Source of the DNA: an uncultured Clostridia bacterium
Lineage (GTDB): Bacteria > Bacillota > Clostridia > TANB77 > CAG-508
Assembly (NCBI GenBank): GCA_934121905.1
Contig: CAKOVI010000013.1
Coordinates: 1-36,283, forward strand
Length of the DNA stretch: 36,283 bases
Direction of reading: 5' to 3'
Below the pieces are notes generated by a model. That model was not told where the DNA came from. It saw only the letters and a list, made by a program, of their open reading frames with translations, and searched no databases. The stretch's first letter is position 1. Every line of letters begins with the position of its first letter. The translations under genes were made by a program, and so were the position numbers. Positions 1 to 8,257 of this stretch are shown piece by piece.

Positions 1-92
1 GCCCAAATGGGACCGGGTCTTTTTTGTCCCATTTTTTAATATTAAAATAATTTTATTTCAATGGGACAAAAAAGACCCGGTCCCATTTGGGC
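1..92. repeat. Long perfect inverted repeat, GGGACCGGGTC palindrome family, copy 1
   Basis: Arms at 1-32 and 61-92 are perfectly complementary (one more A-T pair at 33/60) around a 27-nt AT-only loop. Each arm holds the shared core GGACCGGGTCTTTTTTG or its complement and ends in GCCCAAATGGG. The element lies 3' of ftsK on the minus strand. Each arm can also fold alone, because GGGAC and GTCCC flank the T-run. The arm reaches base 1, so the element may continue outside the window. A terminator or mRNA 3'-end role is inferred; membership of a dispersed family is visible from copies 2 and 3. Confidence 0.9.
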
Positions 93-187
93 AACAGCCA
101 CGACCCCATTTGGGCAATAGCCACGACCCCATTTGGGCAACAGCCACGACCACATTTGGGCAACAGCCACGACCACATTTGGGCAAC
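82..187. repeat. 23-bp tandem array, five copies, fused to the palindrome
   Basis: The word CATTTGGGC recurs at 84, 107, 130, 153 and 176, an exact 23-bp period. The filler between copies is AACAGCCACGAC with one C/T change. The first three copies read CCCATTTGGGC (itself palindromic); the last two read CACATTTGGGC. The first unit is the outer end of the right palindrome arm, so the array looks as if it grew by duplication of the palindrome's end. It stops 12 nt before the ftsK stop codon. Confidence 0.9.
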
Positions 188-198
188 TAGCATTTAAG

Positions 199-2700
199 TT
201 ACTCTTCCACCTTGCTTCCCATCTTCATCTCAGCAAGTTTCTCCAAAGTCCAAAGGACCTCTCTTGGCTTGCTGCCTTGATATCCAGATATTACGCCTCT
301 TTCTTCCATTTGGTCAATTATTCTTCCTGCTCTAGCATATCCAACCTTAAACTTTCTTTGTATAAATGATGTTGAAGCCTGTCCAGTTTCAACAACAGTA
401 TCAATAGCATCTTGTAAAAATGGGTCTGTGTCATCCTCGGCTGCCTGGTCTGCTGCTAAGTTTTTAATCTGTTCGTCTTTTCCTCCATTTTCTATTGTAT
501 CTAATATATCTTCACTATAAACTGCTGTTCCATTTGATTTTACAAAATTAACAATTTGCTCAACTTCTTCATCTGATACAAATGCACCTTGCACTCTGGT
601 TGGTTTTGATGCTCCTGATGGAAAATATAACATATCTCCTTTTCCTAAAAGTTTTTCTGCGCCAACTTGGTCTAGGATTGTTCTTGAATCTACTTGTGAT
701 GATACTGCAAACGCTATTCTTGATGGTACATTTGCTTTAATTAGACCTGTGATTACATCTACTGATGGTCTTTGTGTTGCAATTACTAAGTGCATTCCTG
801 CTGCTCTTGCTTTTTGTGCTAATCTACAAATTGATTCTTCTACTTCTTTTGCAGCTACCATCATTAAGTCTGCCAACTCGTCGATTATTATTACTATTTG
901 TGGAAGTTTTCCTGCTCCTTCGTGTTCGGCAGCTTTATTGTATCCAATTAAGTCTCTTACACCTTTTTCTGCAAATAAATTGTAACGATTGTCCATTTCT
1001 TGCACTGCCCAAGCTAAAGCTCCTGCTGCTTTTTTAGGGTCTGTAACTACTGGTATTAATAGATGTGGTATTCCATTATATACTGAAAGTTCAACTACTT
1101 TTGGGTCTACCATTACAAGTTTTACTTCACTTGGTTTACTATTATATATTATACTTGTTATTATTGTATTTATACAAACTGATTTACCAGAACCTGTTGA
1201 ACCTGCAATTAGTACGTGTGGCATTTTTGCAATATTTGCAATAACAGCTGAGCCAGCTACATCTTTTCCTAAGGCTACACTTAGTTTTGAATCATTATTT
1301 TTAAATGCTTCACTTTCTATTACTTCACGAAGTCCAACCATTTCTTTTTGTTTATTTGGAACTTCTATTCCAACTGCTTGTTTTCCTGGAATTGGTGCTT
1401 CTATTCTTATTGTTTCTGCAGCTAAGTTAAGTGCTATATCATCTGCTAAGTTTGCAATTTTACTTACTCTTACACCTTCAGCTGGTTTTAACTCATATCT
1501 TGTGATTGCTGGTCCTACTGTTACATTTTCAACTTTTGCAGATACCCCAAAACTGTATAATGTTTTTTGAAGCCTTGCAGCTGTGTCTGTAAGTGATTTT
1601 GTTCCTCCTTTTAATGATGCTTTTTCCATTTTGCTTAAAATATCGATTGGAGGATATACGTAATTATCTTCTTCAACTGATATTGTATGTTCTAGTTGCA
1701 ATACTTGTTTTGTTTTATCTTGTTTTTCTTCTTCTTTTTGAACAAATAGATTTGTTTGTACAGGTTTACTTTCTTCTAATATTTCTCCTGTTTCTTCATC
1801 AATTCTCATTATACTACTTGCTGTTTTTGCTACACTTTCTTTTTTAGGTGTTTTAGATTTTTTTAATAATCCTTTTAAACCTCTCTTTTCGGTCTGTGGC
1901 TCATCTTCAATAACCCTTCCGTTTAAATTGATTTTTATTTGTTCTGGTTCTATTTTGGAATTTTGAATATCCTGTATTGCTGCAATTTCTTTGTTGTGCA
2001 TTTTATATTCTGCTTGTTCTTTTGCTTTTTGTTTCCTTTGTGCTGCAATTTCTTGTCTTTGATTTGCTAGATATTCTTCTCTTTTCTTTCTTTTTTCTTC
2101 TTTTTCAATCTTTTTTTCTTCTTTTCTTTCTATATATTCTTCTACCTTTTGACTTATATATTCAGATATATCTATTCCACATACAAATGCAAATAACATT
2201 ATAGATACACCTATACTTAGTACTACTGCTCCAACATTTCCAAGCATTTTTACTAAAAATATTGCAGCTAAGGTTCCTATTGCTCCTCCACCTTTATTTG
2301 CTGCACCAAGGATATATGCTTTTTTTAAGTTTTGAGATATGTCTCCTATTGTTTCTATATTTCCTGTAGATATTTCATATACACTCATTATTATTGCTAT
2401 ACATATAAGCATAATTGCATATTGAACTAGCCTTTTAGTTACATAATCTTCTTCATCTTTACATGCCATTTTTATTGCTATTGCAAATGTTCCAATTGGA
2501 AGTACATATCTTAATACTCCCATTAGGCCTCCTAATACCTCATTTAATTTTTGTCCTATTTCTCCTGAATTCATATATAATAATACTGCTAAAAGTACAC
2601 TAAAAATTATTGTTCCTATTATATTCACATTTAATTCTTGGCTTTTGCTAGTATTTTTACTTTTTCTTCTTTTACCAGATGTGCTTCTCTTTTTTGCCAT
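199..2700 (-). CDS. ftsK: FtsK/SpoIIIE family DNA translocase
   Basis: 833-aa septal DNA pump, the hexameric ATPase that moves chromosomal DNA through the division or sporulation septum. The N-terminus is basic and is followed by about four to five membrane segments between residues 25 and 180. A highly charged Lys/Glu linker follows (about 180-345). The motor carries Walker A GSTGSGKS near residue 500 and Walker B IIIIDELAD near 601-610, then the ATQRPS segment. The C-terminal winged-helix gamma domain (about 765-815, with QRKFKVGYARAGRIIDQME) is the part that reads KOPS/SRS orienting sequences in this family. FtsK and SpoIIIE cannot be told apart from sequence alone; in a sporulating host one protein may do both jobs. 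The gene is 130 nt downstream of a strong terminator, so it is probably transcribed separately. Confidence 0.96.
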   Translation of the reverse strand: MAKKRSTSGKRRKSKNTSKSQELNVNIIGTIIFSVLLAVLLYMNSGEIGQKLNEVLGGLMGVLRYVLPIGTFAIAIKMACKDEEDYVTKRLVQYAIMLICIAIIMSVYEISTGNIETIGDISQNLKKAYILGAANKGGGAIGTLAAIFLVKMLGNVGAVVLSIGVSIMLFAFVCGIDISEYISQKVEEYIERKEEKKIEKEEKRKKREEYLANQRQEIAAQRKQKAKEQAEYKMHNKEIAAIQDIQNSKIEPEQIKINLNGRVIEDEPQTEKRGLKGLLKKSKTPKKESVAKTASSIMRIDEETGEILEESKPVQTNLFVQKEEEKQDKTKQVLQLEHTISVEEDNYVYPPIDILSKMEKASLKGGTKSLTDTAARLQKTLYSFGVSAKVENVTVGPAITRYELKPAEGVRVSKIANLADDIALNLAAETIRIEAPIPGKQAVGIEVPNKQKEMVGLREVIESEAFKNNDSKLSVALGKDVAGSAVIANIAKMPHVLIAGSTGSGKSVCINTIITSIIYNSKPSEVKLVMVDPKVVELSVYNGIPHLLIPVVTDPKKAAGALAWAVQEMDNRYNLFAEKGVRDLIGYNKAAEHEGAGKLPQIVIIIDELADLMMVAAKEVEESICRLAQKARAAGMHLVIATQRPSVDVITGLIKANVPSRIAFAVSSQVDSRTILDQVGAEKLLGKGDMLYFPSGASKPTRVQGAFVSDEEVEQIVNFVKSNGTAVYSEDILDTIENGGKDEQIKNLAADQAAEDDTDPFLQDAIDTVVETGQASTSFIQRKFKVGYARAGRIIDQMEERGVISGYQGSKPREVLWTLEKLAEMKMGSKVEE

Positions 2701-2794
2701 TTTTCTCTCATTCCCTTCTTGGTATATTTATTTTTATGCTTTTGTTTTTATAATTACTATACATTTTTACAAAATACATTGTATCAAAAGTAAA

Positions 2795-2825
2795 AAAAAA
2801 TAGCAACAAATTTTTGCTATTTTTT
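2795..2825 (-). terminator. Rho-independent terminator after the coiled-coil gene
   Basis: Arms AAAAAATAGCAA (2795-2806) and TTGCTATTTTTT (2814-2825) are perfectly complementary with a 7-nt loop. On the minus strand the stem runs into a run of T. It closes the rsmD/coiled-coil unit just before ftsK. Confidence 0.85.
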
Positions 2826-2830
2826 CTTAA

Positions 2831-3334
2831 TTATTGTAATTCTTTTCTACTATTTTGAACTGTTTTTATTGTATCTTCCAAAGAAATTTGCATCAAATTT
2901 AAAGCCTGAGACATATTTTTCTCTAGATTTTGTAAAGTATCTGCTAAAACCTTTTCTGTATTTTGTAATAAATTATCCGCATATTCTTTTGTTCCATTTG
3001 TAATTTCTCTAGACATTTCATTTGCAGTTTCTATAATTTCATTTTTCTGATCATATGCTTTTCTTGTAATTTCATGCTCATCAATCATAGATATAATTCT
3101 GCTTTCTGCCTCTTTTACAACTCCGTCCGCTTCTTTTTGTGCTTCTAGGAGAATACGTTGTCTTTCCTCCTTTATCCATTTAGCTTGTTTTAATTCATCA
3201 GGTAATTTTAACCTTATTTCTTGGATAATTTCAACAATCTCATCTTTGTCCACCACGATTTTATTTGTAAATGGTACTTTTTTGCCTTTTTCCAATATGT
3301 CTTCTAAAGTTTCTAATAATGTGAATATCTCCAT
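2831..3334 (-). CDS. Coiled-coil protein (clostridial 'ATPase-like' family), function unknown
   Basis: 167 aa, soluble, with no signal or membrane segment. The first 50 residues form a small conserved head (VPFTNKIVVDKDEIVEIIQEI, then KLPDELKQAKW). From about residue 50 to the end the protein is one long charged helix, rich in Glu, Lys, Gln and Ala, typical of a coiled coil. I recall similar proteins near rsmD/coaD in Clostridia, often labelled ATP synthase subunit B/E-like; that label reflects helix composition, not demonstrated activity. It starts 4 nt after the rsmD stop, with a GGAAAGGAAG ribosome site inside the end of rsmD, so the two are almost certainly co-transcribed. No coaD lies between them. 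A structural or DivIVA-like scaffold role is only a guess. Confidence 0.75.
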   Translation of the reverse strand: MEIFTLLETLEDILEKGKKVPFTNKIVVDKDEIVEIIQEIRLKLPDELKQAKWIKEERQRILLEAQKEADGVVKEAESRIISMIDEHEITRKAYDQKNEIIETANEMSREITNGTKEYADNLLQNTEKVLADTLQNLEKNMSQALNLMQISLEDTIKTVQNSRKELQ

Positions 3335-3338
3335 CGAC

Positions 3339-3908
3339 TTATTCTTCCTTTCCGTTCATTTTCTTTAAGAATAAAATATAAGCTCTTCCGTATTTTCTTT
3401 CATCTTCTACTTCTATTCTATCTATTTCTTCTATTTGTTTTAATACTCTTAACTTTTCATCTGTTTCGGCAATTATTATTGTTTCTTGTGTTAAATTATT
3501 ATTTTTAATAAGTTCTTCAATTGCTGTTTTTATAAAATCGGTTTTATAAGGTGGATCTAAATAGATAATATCGAATTTTATATTTTGAACTTCTTTTATA
3601 GCTCTAATAAAATCCTTATTCATAAGTTTTACTTTGTTTCCAAGATGGGTTTTTTCTATGTTTTTATCTATGATTTCACAAGCTTCTTTTGATTTATCAC
3701 ATAAATAAACTGTTTTTGCACCTCTACTTGCGAATTCTAAGCCTACTGCTCCGCTTCCAGAAAACAAGTCTAAAACTGTACTATCTGCAATTTCGTTTTG
3801 TATTATATTAAATAATGATTCTTTTACTCTGTCTAATGTAGGTCTTGTTTCCAAACCTTCCAAAGTATATAATTTTGTTCCTTTTGCTGTTCCACTAATA
3901 ATTCTCAT
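3339..3908 (-). CDS. rsmD: 16S rRNA (guanine(966)-N2)-methyltransferase
   Basis: 189 aa, the normal length for RsmD. It methylates N2 of G966 of 16S rRNA in the 30S subunit using S-adenosylmethionine. Visible are the N-terminal MRIISGTAKG segment, the TRPTLDRVKESLFNI stretch typical of the family, SAM-binding motif I (DLFSGSGAVGLEFASRGA, about residues 46-63) and the catalytic DPPY motif near residue 118. A TTGACT-N16-TAGAAT promoter lies about 50 nt upstream. It is first in a two-gene unit with the coiled-coil gene. Confidence 0.95.
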   Translation of the reverse strand: MRIISGTAKGTKLYTLEGLETRPTLDRVKESLFNIIQNEIADSTVLDLFSGSGAVGLEFASRGAKTVYLCDKSKEACEIIDKNIEKTHLGNKVKLMNKDFIRAIKEVQNIKFDIIYLDPPYKTDFIKTAIEELIKNNNLTQETIIIAETDEKLRVLKQIEEIDRIEVEDERKYGRAYILFLKKMNGKEE

Positions 3909-3955
3909 AAAGACCTCTTCTTAAAAGAAAAATTTTGATAAATTTTCATATTACT

Positions 3956-3983
3956 ATTCTATATTTTTTTTCGCTAAAGTCAA
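3956..3983 (-). promoter_or_regulatory. Sigma-A promoter for rsmD
   Basis: Minus strand: -35 TTGACT (3978-3983), 16-nt spacer, -10 TAGAAT (3956-3961). The -10 lies 47 nt upstream of the rsmD start. Only the hexamers and spacing support it. Confidence 0.6.
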
Positions 3984-3998
3984 TACAATTCACAAAAA

Positions 3999-4043
3999 TG
4001 TAATATAATATTAATATTCCTGTAATATTACAATAATATTACA
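3999..4043. promoter_or_regulatory. AT-rich inverted-repeat cluster upstream of rsmD
   Basis: A perfect 12-nt palindrome TGTAATATTACA (4021-4032) is flanked by matching half-sites TGTAATAT (3999-4006) and ATATTACA (4036-4043). It lies between the DUF951 stop and the rsmD promoter. It could be an operator for an unknown regulator acting on rsmD, or a weak terminator for the DUF951 gene. There is no GC-rich stem, so I favour a protein-binding site. Confidence 0.4.
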
Positions 4044-4053
4044 AATGCTGTTT

Positions 4054-4233
4054 TTAACCTGATATTTTCTTTGTTATAGCTTTTAAAGCCTTTTCTCTGG
4101 GCAAAACTACCACATGTTCACACCCTTTACATTTTAACTTAAAATCGACACCAACTCTTGTTATTTCCCAAATTTTACTTCCACACGGATGTTGCTTTTT
4201 GGTTCTTACTATATCTCCTACATTATATTCCAT
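4054..4233 (-). CDS. DUF951 family small protein
   Basis: 59 aa, beginning MEYNVGDIVRTKKQHPCGS. The arrangement matches DUF951 (YyzM-like): a short beta-rich protein with the segments GDIVRTKK.HPCG, W.I.RVG.D..LKC and GC.H.V.LPR. Three Cys (PCGS, LKCKGCEH) suggest a small metal-binding or nucleic-acid-binding fold; no biochemical function is established to my knowledge. The ATG at 4233 follows an AAAGAAAGG ribosome site. It lies 3' of gltX beyond a terminator-like hairpin, so it is either read through from gltX or has a promoter I cannot see. Confidence 0.85.
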   Translation of the reverse strand: MEYNVGDIVRTKKQHPCGSKIWEITRVGVDFKLKCKGCEHVVVLPREKALKAITKKISG

Positions 4234-4257
4234 ATTTTTTTGACCTTTCTTTGATGA

Positions 4258-4289
4258 AAAAAGCTAATTTTATAAAAAATTAGCTTTTT
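4258..4289 (-). terminator. Terminator hairpin after gltX
   Basis: A 14-bp perfect stem (4258-4271 with 4276-4289; core GCTAATTTT/AAAATTAGC) with a 4-nt loop. A/T tracts flank both sides, so it could work in both directions. It starts 3 nt after the gltX stop codon on the minus strand. Confidence 0.75.
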
Positions 4290-4292
4290 AAA

Positions 4293-5942
4293 TTATTTTT
4301 TGGCTTTTTCAAACCTTTTTGTCATACTTGTTTTTCCTAATACTTCCATTATTTCATACATATCTGGCGTATTTGTTCTTCCTGTTAAAGCAATTCTTAA
4401 AACTGTGCTTACATCTCCAACATGTGCTTTATACATTCCTGGGTTTGCTTTAAATTCTTTTACTTCTTCTGCATATCCCATTTCGCCTGCTAGTTCTTTT
4501 ATTTTGTTAAACCAGGTTTGTTTGTCATCTTCTGGATTATAATATTTTTCTATATATAAATCTAAAATTTTGTTTATATCATTTTTGTCATTTATAACTT
4601 GATATGGGTAATTTTGTTCTTCATTTAAGAATTTATCGTCATACATATAAATTATATTTTCTTTTACATCTGACCATTTTGCAATATCTTTACGAGGTTT
4701 TGTATTTCCTCTTTCTATTCCTAAAACTTTTAAAGAATATTCTTTATCTTCTAACATTTTAGCTAATTCTTCGTCATGTCTGTTTGCCCATTCTAGAGAT
4801 TTTTCATATACTTCTTCAGCTGTCATTTTTGATATTACAATTTTTGATACATCTTGTAATTTTACCATATCAAATAATGCTCCACTTACGCTCATTTTGT
4901 TTAGTTTGAAATCGAATTCTTCAATTTCTGCATCTTTATTTTGTCTTCTCCAATTTTCGAATGTTGAATTTGCTATATTTAACAAATATTCTTTTACTGC
5001 TAAACTTGGTATTCCTATTTCTTCATAATAACTTGTAGCAGCTTCTGGGTCTTTACGTTTACTTAATTTTCTCTTATTTCCATTGTCATTTTTCATGATA
5101 GGTGAAATATGAGCATATTTAGGTGCTTTGAATCCTAGTTCTTGGAATAATTGTAAATGAAGTGGTACTGATGATAACCATTCATCTCCTCTTATTACAT
5201 GAGTTGTATGCATTAAATGGTCATCTACTGCATGTGCGAAATGATATGTTGGTAATCCATCTGATTTAATAATTACAACATCTTGGTCGTTTTCAGGAAA
5301 ATCTACATTTCCTTTTATTAAATCTTTATGTTTTATTTTTCTATCTTCTCTACCAGGTGATTTAAATCTTATAATATATGGAACTCCTGCATTTATTTTT
5401 TCTGCCATTTCATCTAATGATAAATTTCTATATTTTGCCCATACACCATAATATCCTGTTCTTACTTTTGCAGCTTCTTGTTTTGCTCTCATTTCATCTA
5501 ATTCTTCTGCTGTTGCAAAACATGGGTATGCTTTTCCTTGTTCTAACAAATATTTTGCATAGCTTTGATATATGTCTTTTCTTAAAGATTGTTTATATGG
5601 TCCATATTTTCCTATTTCTTCTGTTTCTGAAATCATTCCTTCATCTGGCATTATATCAAAATCTTTTAATGCATTTACTATATTTGATATTCCATTTTCA
5701 ACTTCTCTTTTTTGGTCTGTATCTTCTATTCTAACAAAAAATACACCATTTGATTTTTTGGATACCATTTTAGCAATCAAGGCTTGATATAAACCTCCTA
5801 TATGCATCATTCCTGTTGGGCTAGGTGCATATCTTGTAACTATTGCTCCTTCTTCTAGATTTCTTTCTGGATATTTTTCTTCATAATAATTTATTTCTTT
5901 TACATTTGGGAATATTAAATCCGCTAATTCTTTATATGTCAT
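4293..5942 (-). CDS. gltX: Glutamate--tRNA ligase
   Basis: 549 aa, class I aminoacyl-tRNA synthetase that charges tRNA-Glu (possibly also tRNA-Gln if an amidotransferase exists elsewhere). The HIGH-type motif is RYAPSPTGMMHIGG (residues about 37-50), followed by VRIEDTDQKR. The KMSKS-type motif is KRKLSKRKD near 288-296. The C-terminal half is the helical anticodon-binding region. The frame stays open upstream to a TTG at 5963, but the ATG at 5942 has AAGGAG (5949-5954) 6 nt ahead of it, whereas the TTG lies at the edge of palindrome copy 2. I therefore use 5942. It is 84 nt downstream of rnj with the palindrome between them, and no separate promoter is visible. Confidence 0.96.
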   Translation of the reverse strand: MTYKELADLIFPNVKEINYYEEKYPERNLEEGAIVTRYAPSPTGMMHIGGLYQALIAKMVSKKSNGVFFVRIEDTDQKREVENGISNIVNALKDFDIMPDEGMISETEEIGKYGPYKQSLRKDIYQSYAKYLLEQGKAYPCFATAEELDEMRAKQEAAKVRTGYYGVWAKYRNLSLDEMAEKINAGVPYIIRFKSPGREDRKIKHKDLIKGNVDFPENDQDVVIIKSDGLPTYHFAHAVDDHLMHTTHVIRGDEWLSSVPLHLQLFQELGFKAPKYAHISPIMKNDNGNKRKLSKRKDPEAATSYYEEIGIPSLAVKEYLLNIANSTFENWRRQNKDAEIEEFDFKLNKMSVSGALFDMVKLQDVSKIVISKMTAEEVYEKSLEWANRHDEELAKMLEDKEYSLKVLGIERGNTKPRKDIAKWSDVKENIIYMYDDKFLNEEQNYPYQVINDKNDINKILDLYIEKYYNPEDDKQTWFNKIKELAGEMGYAEEVKEFKANPGMYKAHVGDVSTVLRIALTGRTNTPDMYEIMEVLGKTSMTKRFEKAKK

Positions 5943-5966
5943 ATTTTTCTCCTTTTTTCCCAAAAA

Positions 5967-6011
5967 GGACCGGGTCTTTTTTGTTCCGATGTCTCAAAAA
6001 AGACCCGGTCC
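5967..6011. repeat. GGGACCGGGTC palindrome family, copy 2
   Basis: Perfect 17-bp arms GGACCGGGTCTTTTTTG (5967-5983) and its complement (5995-6011) with an 11-nt loop. The outer flanks are diverged versions of the CCCAAATGGG end. On the minus strand the stem follows the rnj stop by about 15 nt and runs into TTTTT, so it is well placed to terminate rnj or shape its 3' end. It also forms the upstream border of gltX. Confidence 0.9.
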
Positions 6012-6026
6012 CAAATGGGGTATTTA

Positions 6027-7973
6027 TTATATTTCCATCACAATTGGTATTATCATAGGATTTCTCTTAGTCTTAGAGAATATATACTCTCTTAAATTTT
6101 CTCTAATACAATTTTTAATAGTTGACCAATCACGAATACCTTGTTCTTCACATTTATGAACTTCGTGTCTCACAACAGACTTGATTTCATCCATAACATT
6201 TTCAGATTCTCTTACATAAACAAATCCTCTTGAAATAACATCAGGTCCTGCAATTACTTCTCCTGAACCGCCATTCATAGTTAATACTACAATTATTAAT
6301 CCATCTTGTGATAAATGTTGTCTGTCTCTTAAAACTACATTTCCAACATCACCAATTCCTAGACCATCAACTAGTATTATTCCAGATTGAACCATTCCTG
6401 TAAATTCTGCTGAATTTTTGTCCATTTCTAGTATTTTACCATTTTCAAGTTTAAAGATGTTTTCTTTTGGAACTCCCATTAATTTTGCAGTTTCACTATG
6501 TGCTATTAGATGTCTATATTCACCATGAACTGGTATAAAGTATTTTGGCTTTGTTAAAGCTAATATTAATTTTTGTTCTTCTTGGCAAGCATGTCCAGAA
6601 ACGTGTACATCTTCTAGTGCTGAATATACCACTTCTGCTCCTATTTGCATTAGTGAATCTATTACTTTTGATACATTTTTTTCATTTCCTGGTATTGGAT
6701 TTGCAGATATTATTACTAGGTCATTTGGTGTTATTTTTACTTTTCTATGTGTTCCAGATGCCATTCTGGTTAATGCTGACATTGTTTCTCCTTGACTTCC
6801 TGTTGTTATTATCAATAGCTGGTCATCTGTGTAATTGTTTATCATATCTATATCTATAAATAGATTGTCTGGGCAGTCAATATATCCAAGTTCTCTTGCA
6901 GTTGTTATCATGTTTATCATACTTCTTCCACATACTGCAATTTTTCTTCCATATTTTACTGCACAATTCACAATTTGTTGTACTCTGTGGACATTTGAAG
7001 CAAATGTTGCTACTACTATTCTTTTTGTACAATTTGTAAATAGTTTTTCAAATACTTCTCCAACTGTGCTTTCAGACATTGTAAATCCTTTTCTTTCAGC
7101 ATTTGTTGAGTCTGACATTAATGCTAAAACTCCTTTGTTTCCAAGTTCTGCTAAACGTCCAAAGTCCATTATTTTTCCATCCATTGGTGTGTAGTCTACT
7201 TTAAAGTCTCCTGTGTGTACTACTGTTCCTACTGGAGTATGAATTGCAAGCATTACAGAGTCTGGTATACTATGTGAACTTTGTATAAATTCTACTTTGA
7301 AGTGTTTTCCTAATTTTATTGTTTCTCCTGGTGTTACTTCATTTAATTTTGTTGATTCTACTAGTCTATGTTCAGCTAGTTTGTTTTTTATTAATCCTAG
7401 TGTAAGTCTTGTTCCATATATCGGTGTATTTACTTGTTTTAAGAAATATGGCACACTTCCTATATGGTCTTCATGTCCATGTGTTATTACCATTCCCTTT
7501 AATTTTTCTTGATTTTTTATTATATATGTTATATCTGGTATAACTAAGTCAACTCCTAGCATATCATCTTCTGGGAATGATAGTCCACAGTCTACTACTA
7601 TCATTTCATTATCATATTGGAATACTGTGATGTTTTTTCCAACTTCGTGTAATCCTCCTAATGGGATTATTTTTAGTCTTGGCTTTTTAAATCCTACTTT
7701 TTCTGACATTTTCTTTAGTGCTTTTTCTCTTGGTAATTCTTTTAATGATGATTCTTTTCTTACAACTAATGCTTTTGTCTCTTCTTGCTCTTTATTTGCT
7801 CTTCTTGTTGTTTTCCTTACTGTTTTTTTGATATTTTTTGTTTCTTTTTTTACCTCATTTTTTACTTCTTCGTTTATTTTATTTTCTCTTTTATTGTAAT
7901 TTCTTCTTGCCGGTTTTCTTCTGGCACTTTTTATCTTGTTTTCTTCAAGATTTTCTTCTTTTTTTTCTATCAT
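6027..7973 (-). CDS. rnj: Ribonuclease J (metallo-beta-lactamase / beta-CASP)
   Basis: 648-aa RNA-decay and processing nuclease of Firmicutes (5'-3' exonuclease and endonuclease). The catalytic core begins near residue 99 with KIIPLGGLHEVGKN. Zn-binding motif HGHEDH is at 165-170; HTGDFKVD, SDSTNAERKGFT, the beta-CASP segment SANPIPGNE, HVSGHACQEE and VHGEYRH follow in family order. The first ~97 residues are an extra Lys/Arg/Glu-rich, low-complexity tail; RNase J1 of B. subtilis starts almost directly at the core. ATG 7973 has a good AAAGGAAG site. A sigma-A promoter (8114-8142) leaves a leader of about 130 nt holding a hairpin at 8021-8053. Whether this is the J1 or J2 type cannot be decided from one copy. 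Confidence 0.95.
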   Translation of the reverse strand: MIEKKEENLEENKIKSARRKPARRNYNKRENKINEEVKNEVKKETKNIKKTVRKTTRRANKEQEETKALVVRKESSLKELPREKALKKMSEKVGFKKPRLKIIPLGGLHEVGKNITVFQYDNEMIVVDCGLSFPEDDMLGVDLVIPDITYIIKNQEKLKGMVITHGHEDHIGSVPYFLKQVNTPIYGTRLTLGLIKNKLAEHRLVESTKLNEVTPGETIKLGKHFKVEFIQSSHSIPDSVMLAIHTPVGTVVHTGDFKVDYTPMDGKIMDFGRLAELGNKGVLALMSDSTNAERKGFTMSESTVGEVFEKLFTNCTKRIVVATFASNVHRVQQIVNCAVKYGRKIAVCGRSMINMITTARELGYIDCPDNLFIDIDMINNYTDDQLLIITTGSQGETMSALTRMASGTHRKVKITPNDLVIISANPIPGNEKNVSKVIDSLMQIGAEVVYSALEDVHVSGHACQEEQKLILALTKPKYFIPVHGEYRHLIAHSETAKLMGVPKENIFKLENGKILEMDKNSAEFTGMVQSGIILVDGLGIGDVGNVVLRDRQHLSQDGLIIVVLTMNGGSGEVIAGPDVISRGFVYVRESENVMDEIKSVVRHEVHKCEEQGIRDWSTIKNCIRENLREYIFSKTKRNPMIIPIVMEI

Positions 7974-8020
7974 GTTATCTTCCTTTCTTTATTTATTTAA
8001 AATCTTAAACATAGAAATAT

Positions 8021-8053
8021 AGGACCTTGAAAACTATAATTTTTAAAGGTCTT
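8021..8053 (-). promoter_or_regulatory. Stem-loop in the rnj 5' leader
   Basis: GACCTT (8023-8028) pairs with AAGGTC (8046-8051); after one mismatch AAAA (8030-8033) pairs with TTTT (8041-8044). On the plus strand the stem is followed by TTTTT, so it could also stop antisense transcription. In rnj mRNA it lies about 50 nt before the start codon. A regulatory role is inferred. Confidence 0.45.
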
Positions 8054-8113
8054 TTTATATTAAATTATCTCTTTTCGTTTTTTGGGTTTAAAATCTCTTT
8101 TTTTATGTTTTGC

Positions 8114-8142
8114 ATTATATCATTTTTCTTTGTTAAAGTCAA
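8114..8142 (-). promoter_or_regulatory. Sigma-A promoter for rnj
   Basis: Minus strand: TTGACT (8137-8142), 17-nt spacer, TATAAT (8114-8119). The predicted transcript starts near 8107, giving a long leader before the ATG at 7973. Confidence 0.75.
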
Positions 8143-8223
8143 CCGTATTATGTTTACTATTTTGTATTATTACTCTTATAATTTACATTTTTTTCAAAAT
8201 TATTATGTTTTTAAATCATTAAA

Positions 8224-8252
8224 GAGAGGGATACATAAATATGCTCCCTCTC
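8224..8252 (-). terminator. Hairpin after the SSB-like gene
   Basis: GAGAGGGA (8224-8231) pairs with TCCCTCTC (8245-8252), with an inner CAT/ATG pairing. It lies 5 nt past the stop codon on the minus strand. The following T-tract is short (TTT), so termination may be weak. Confidence 0.55.
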
Positions 8253-8257
8253 AAAAA

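Noticed and set aside
82..187. Possible CRISPR array in the 23-bp repeats
   Set aside because: Units are adjacent copies with no variable spacers, and no cas genes are present; it is a plain tandem repeat.
989..1570. Long plus-strand open frames opposite ftsK, uvrA, spoIIE and other genes
   Set aside because: They are antisense shadows with Leu/Phe/Ser-rich translations, lack ribosome sites and match no families.
5943..5963. TTG at 5963 as gltX start
   Set aside because: It lies at the edge of palindrome copy 2; ATG 5942 has AAGGAG 6 nt upstream and matches the family start better.
5943..6026. T-box riboswitch before gltX
   Set aside because: Only 84 nt separate rnj and gltX, filled by the palindrome; there is no room for the specifier stem and antiterminator.
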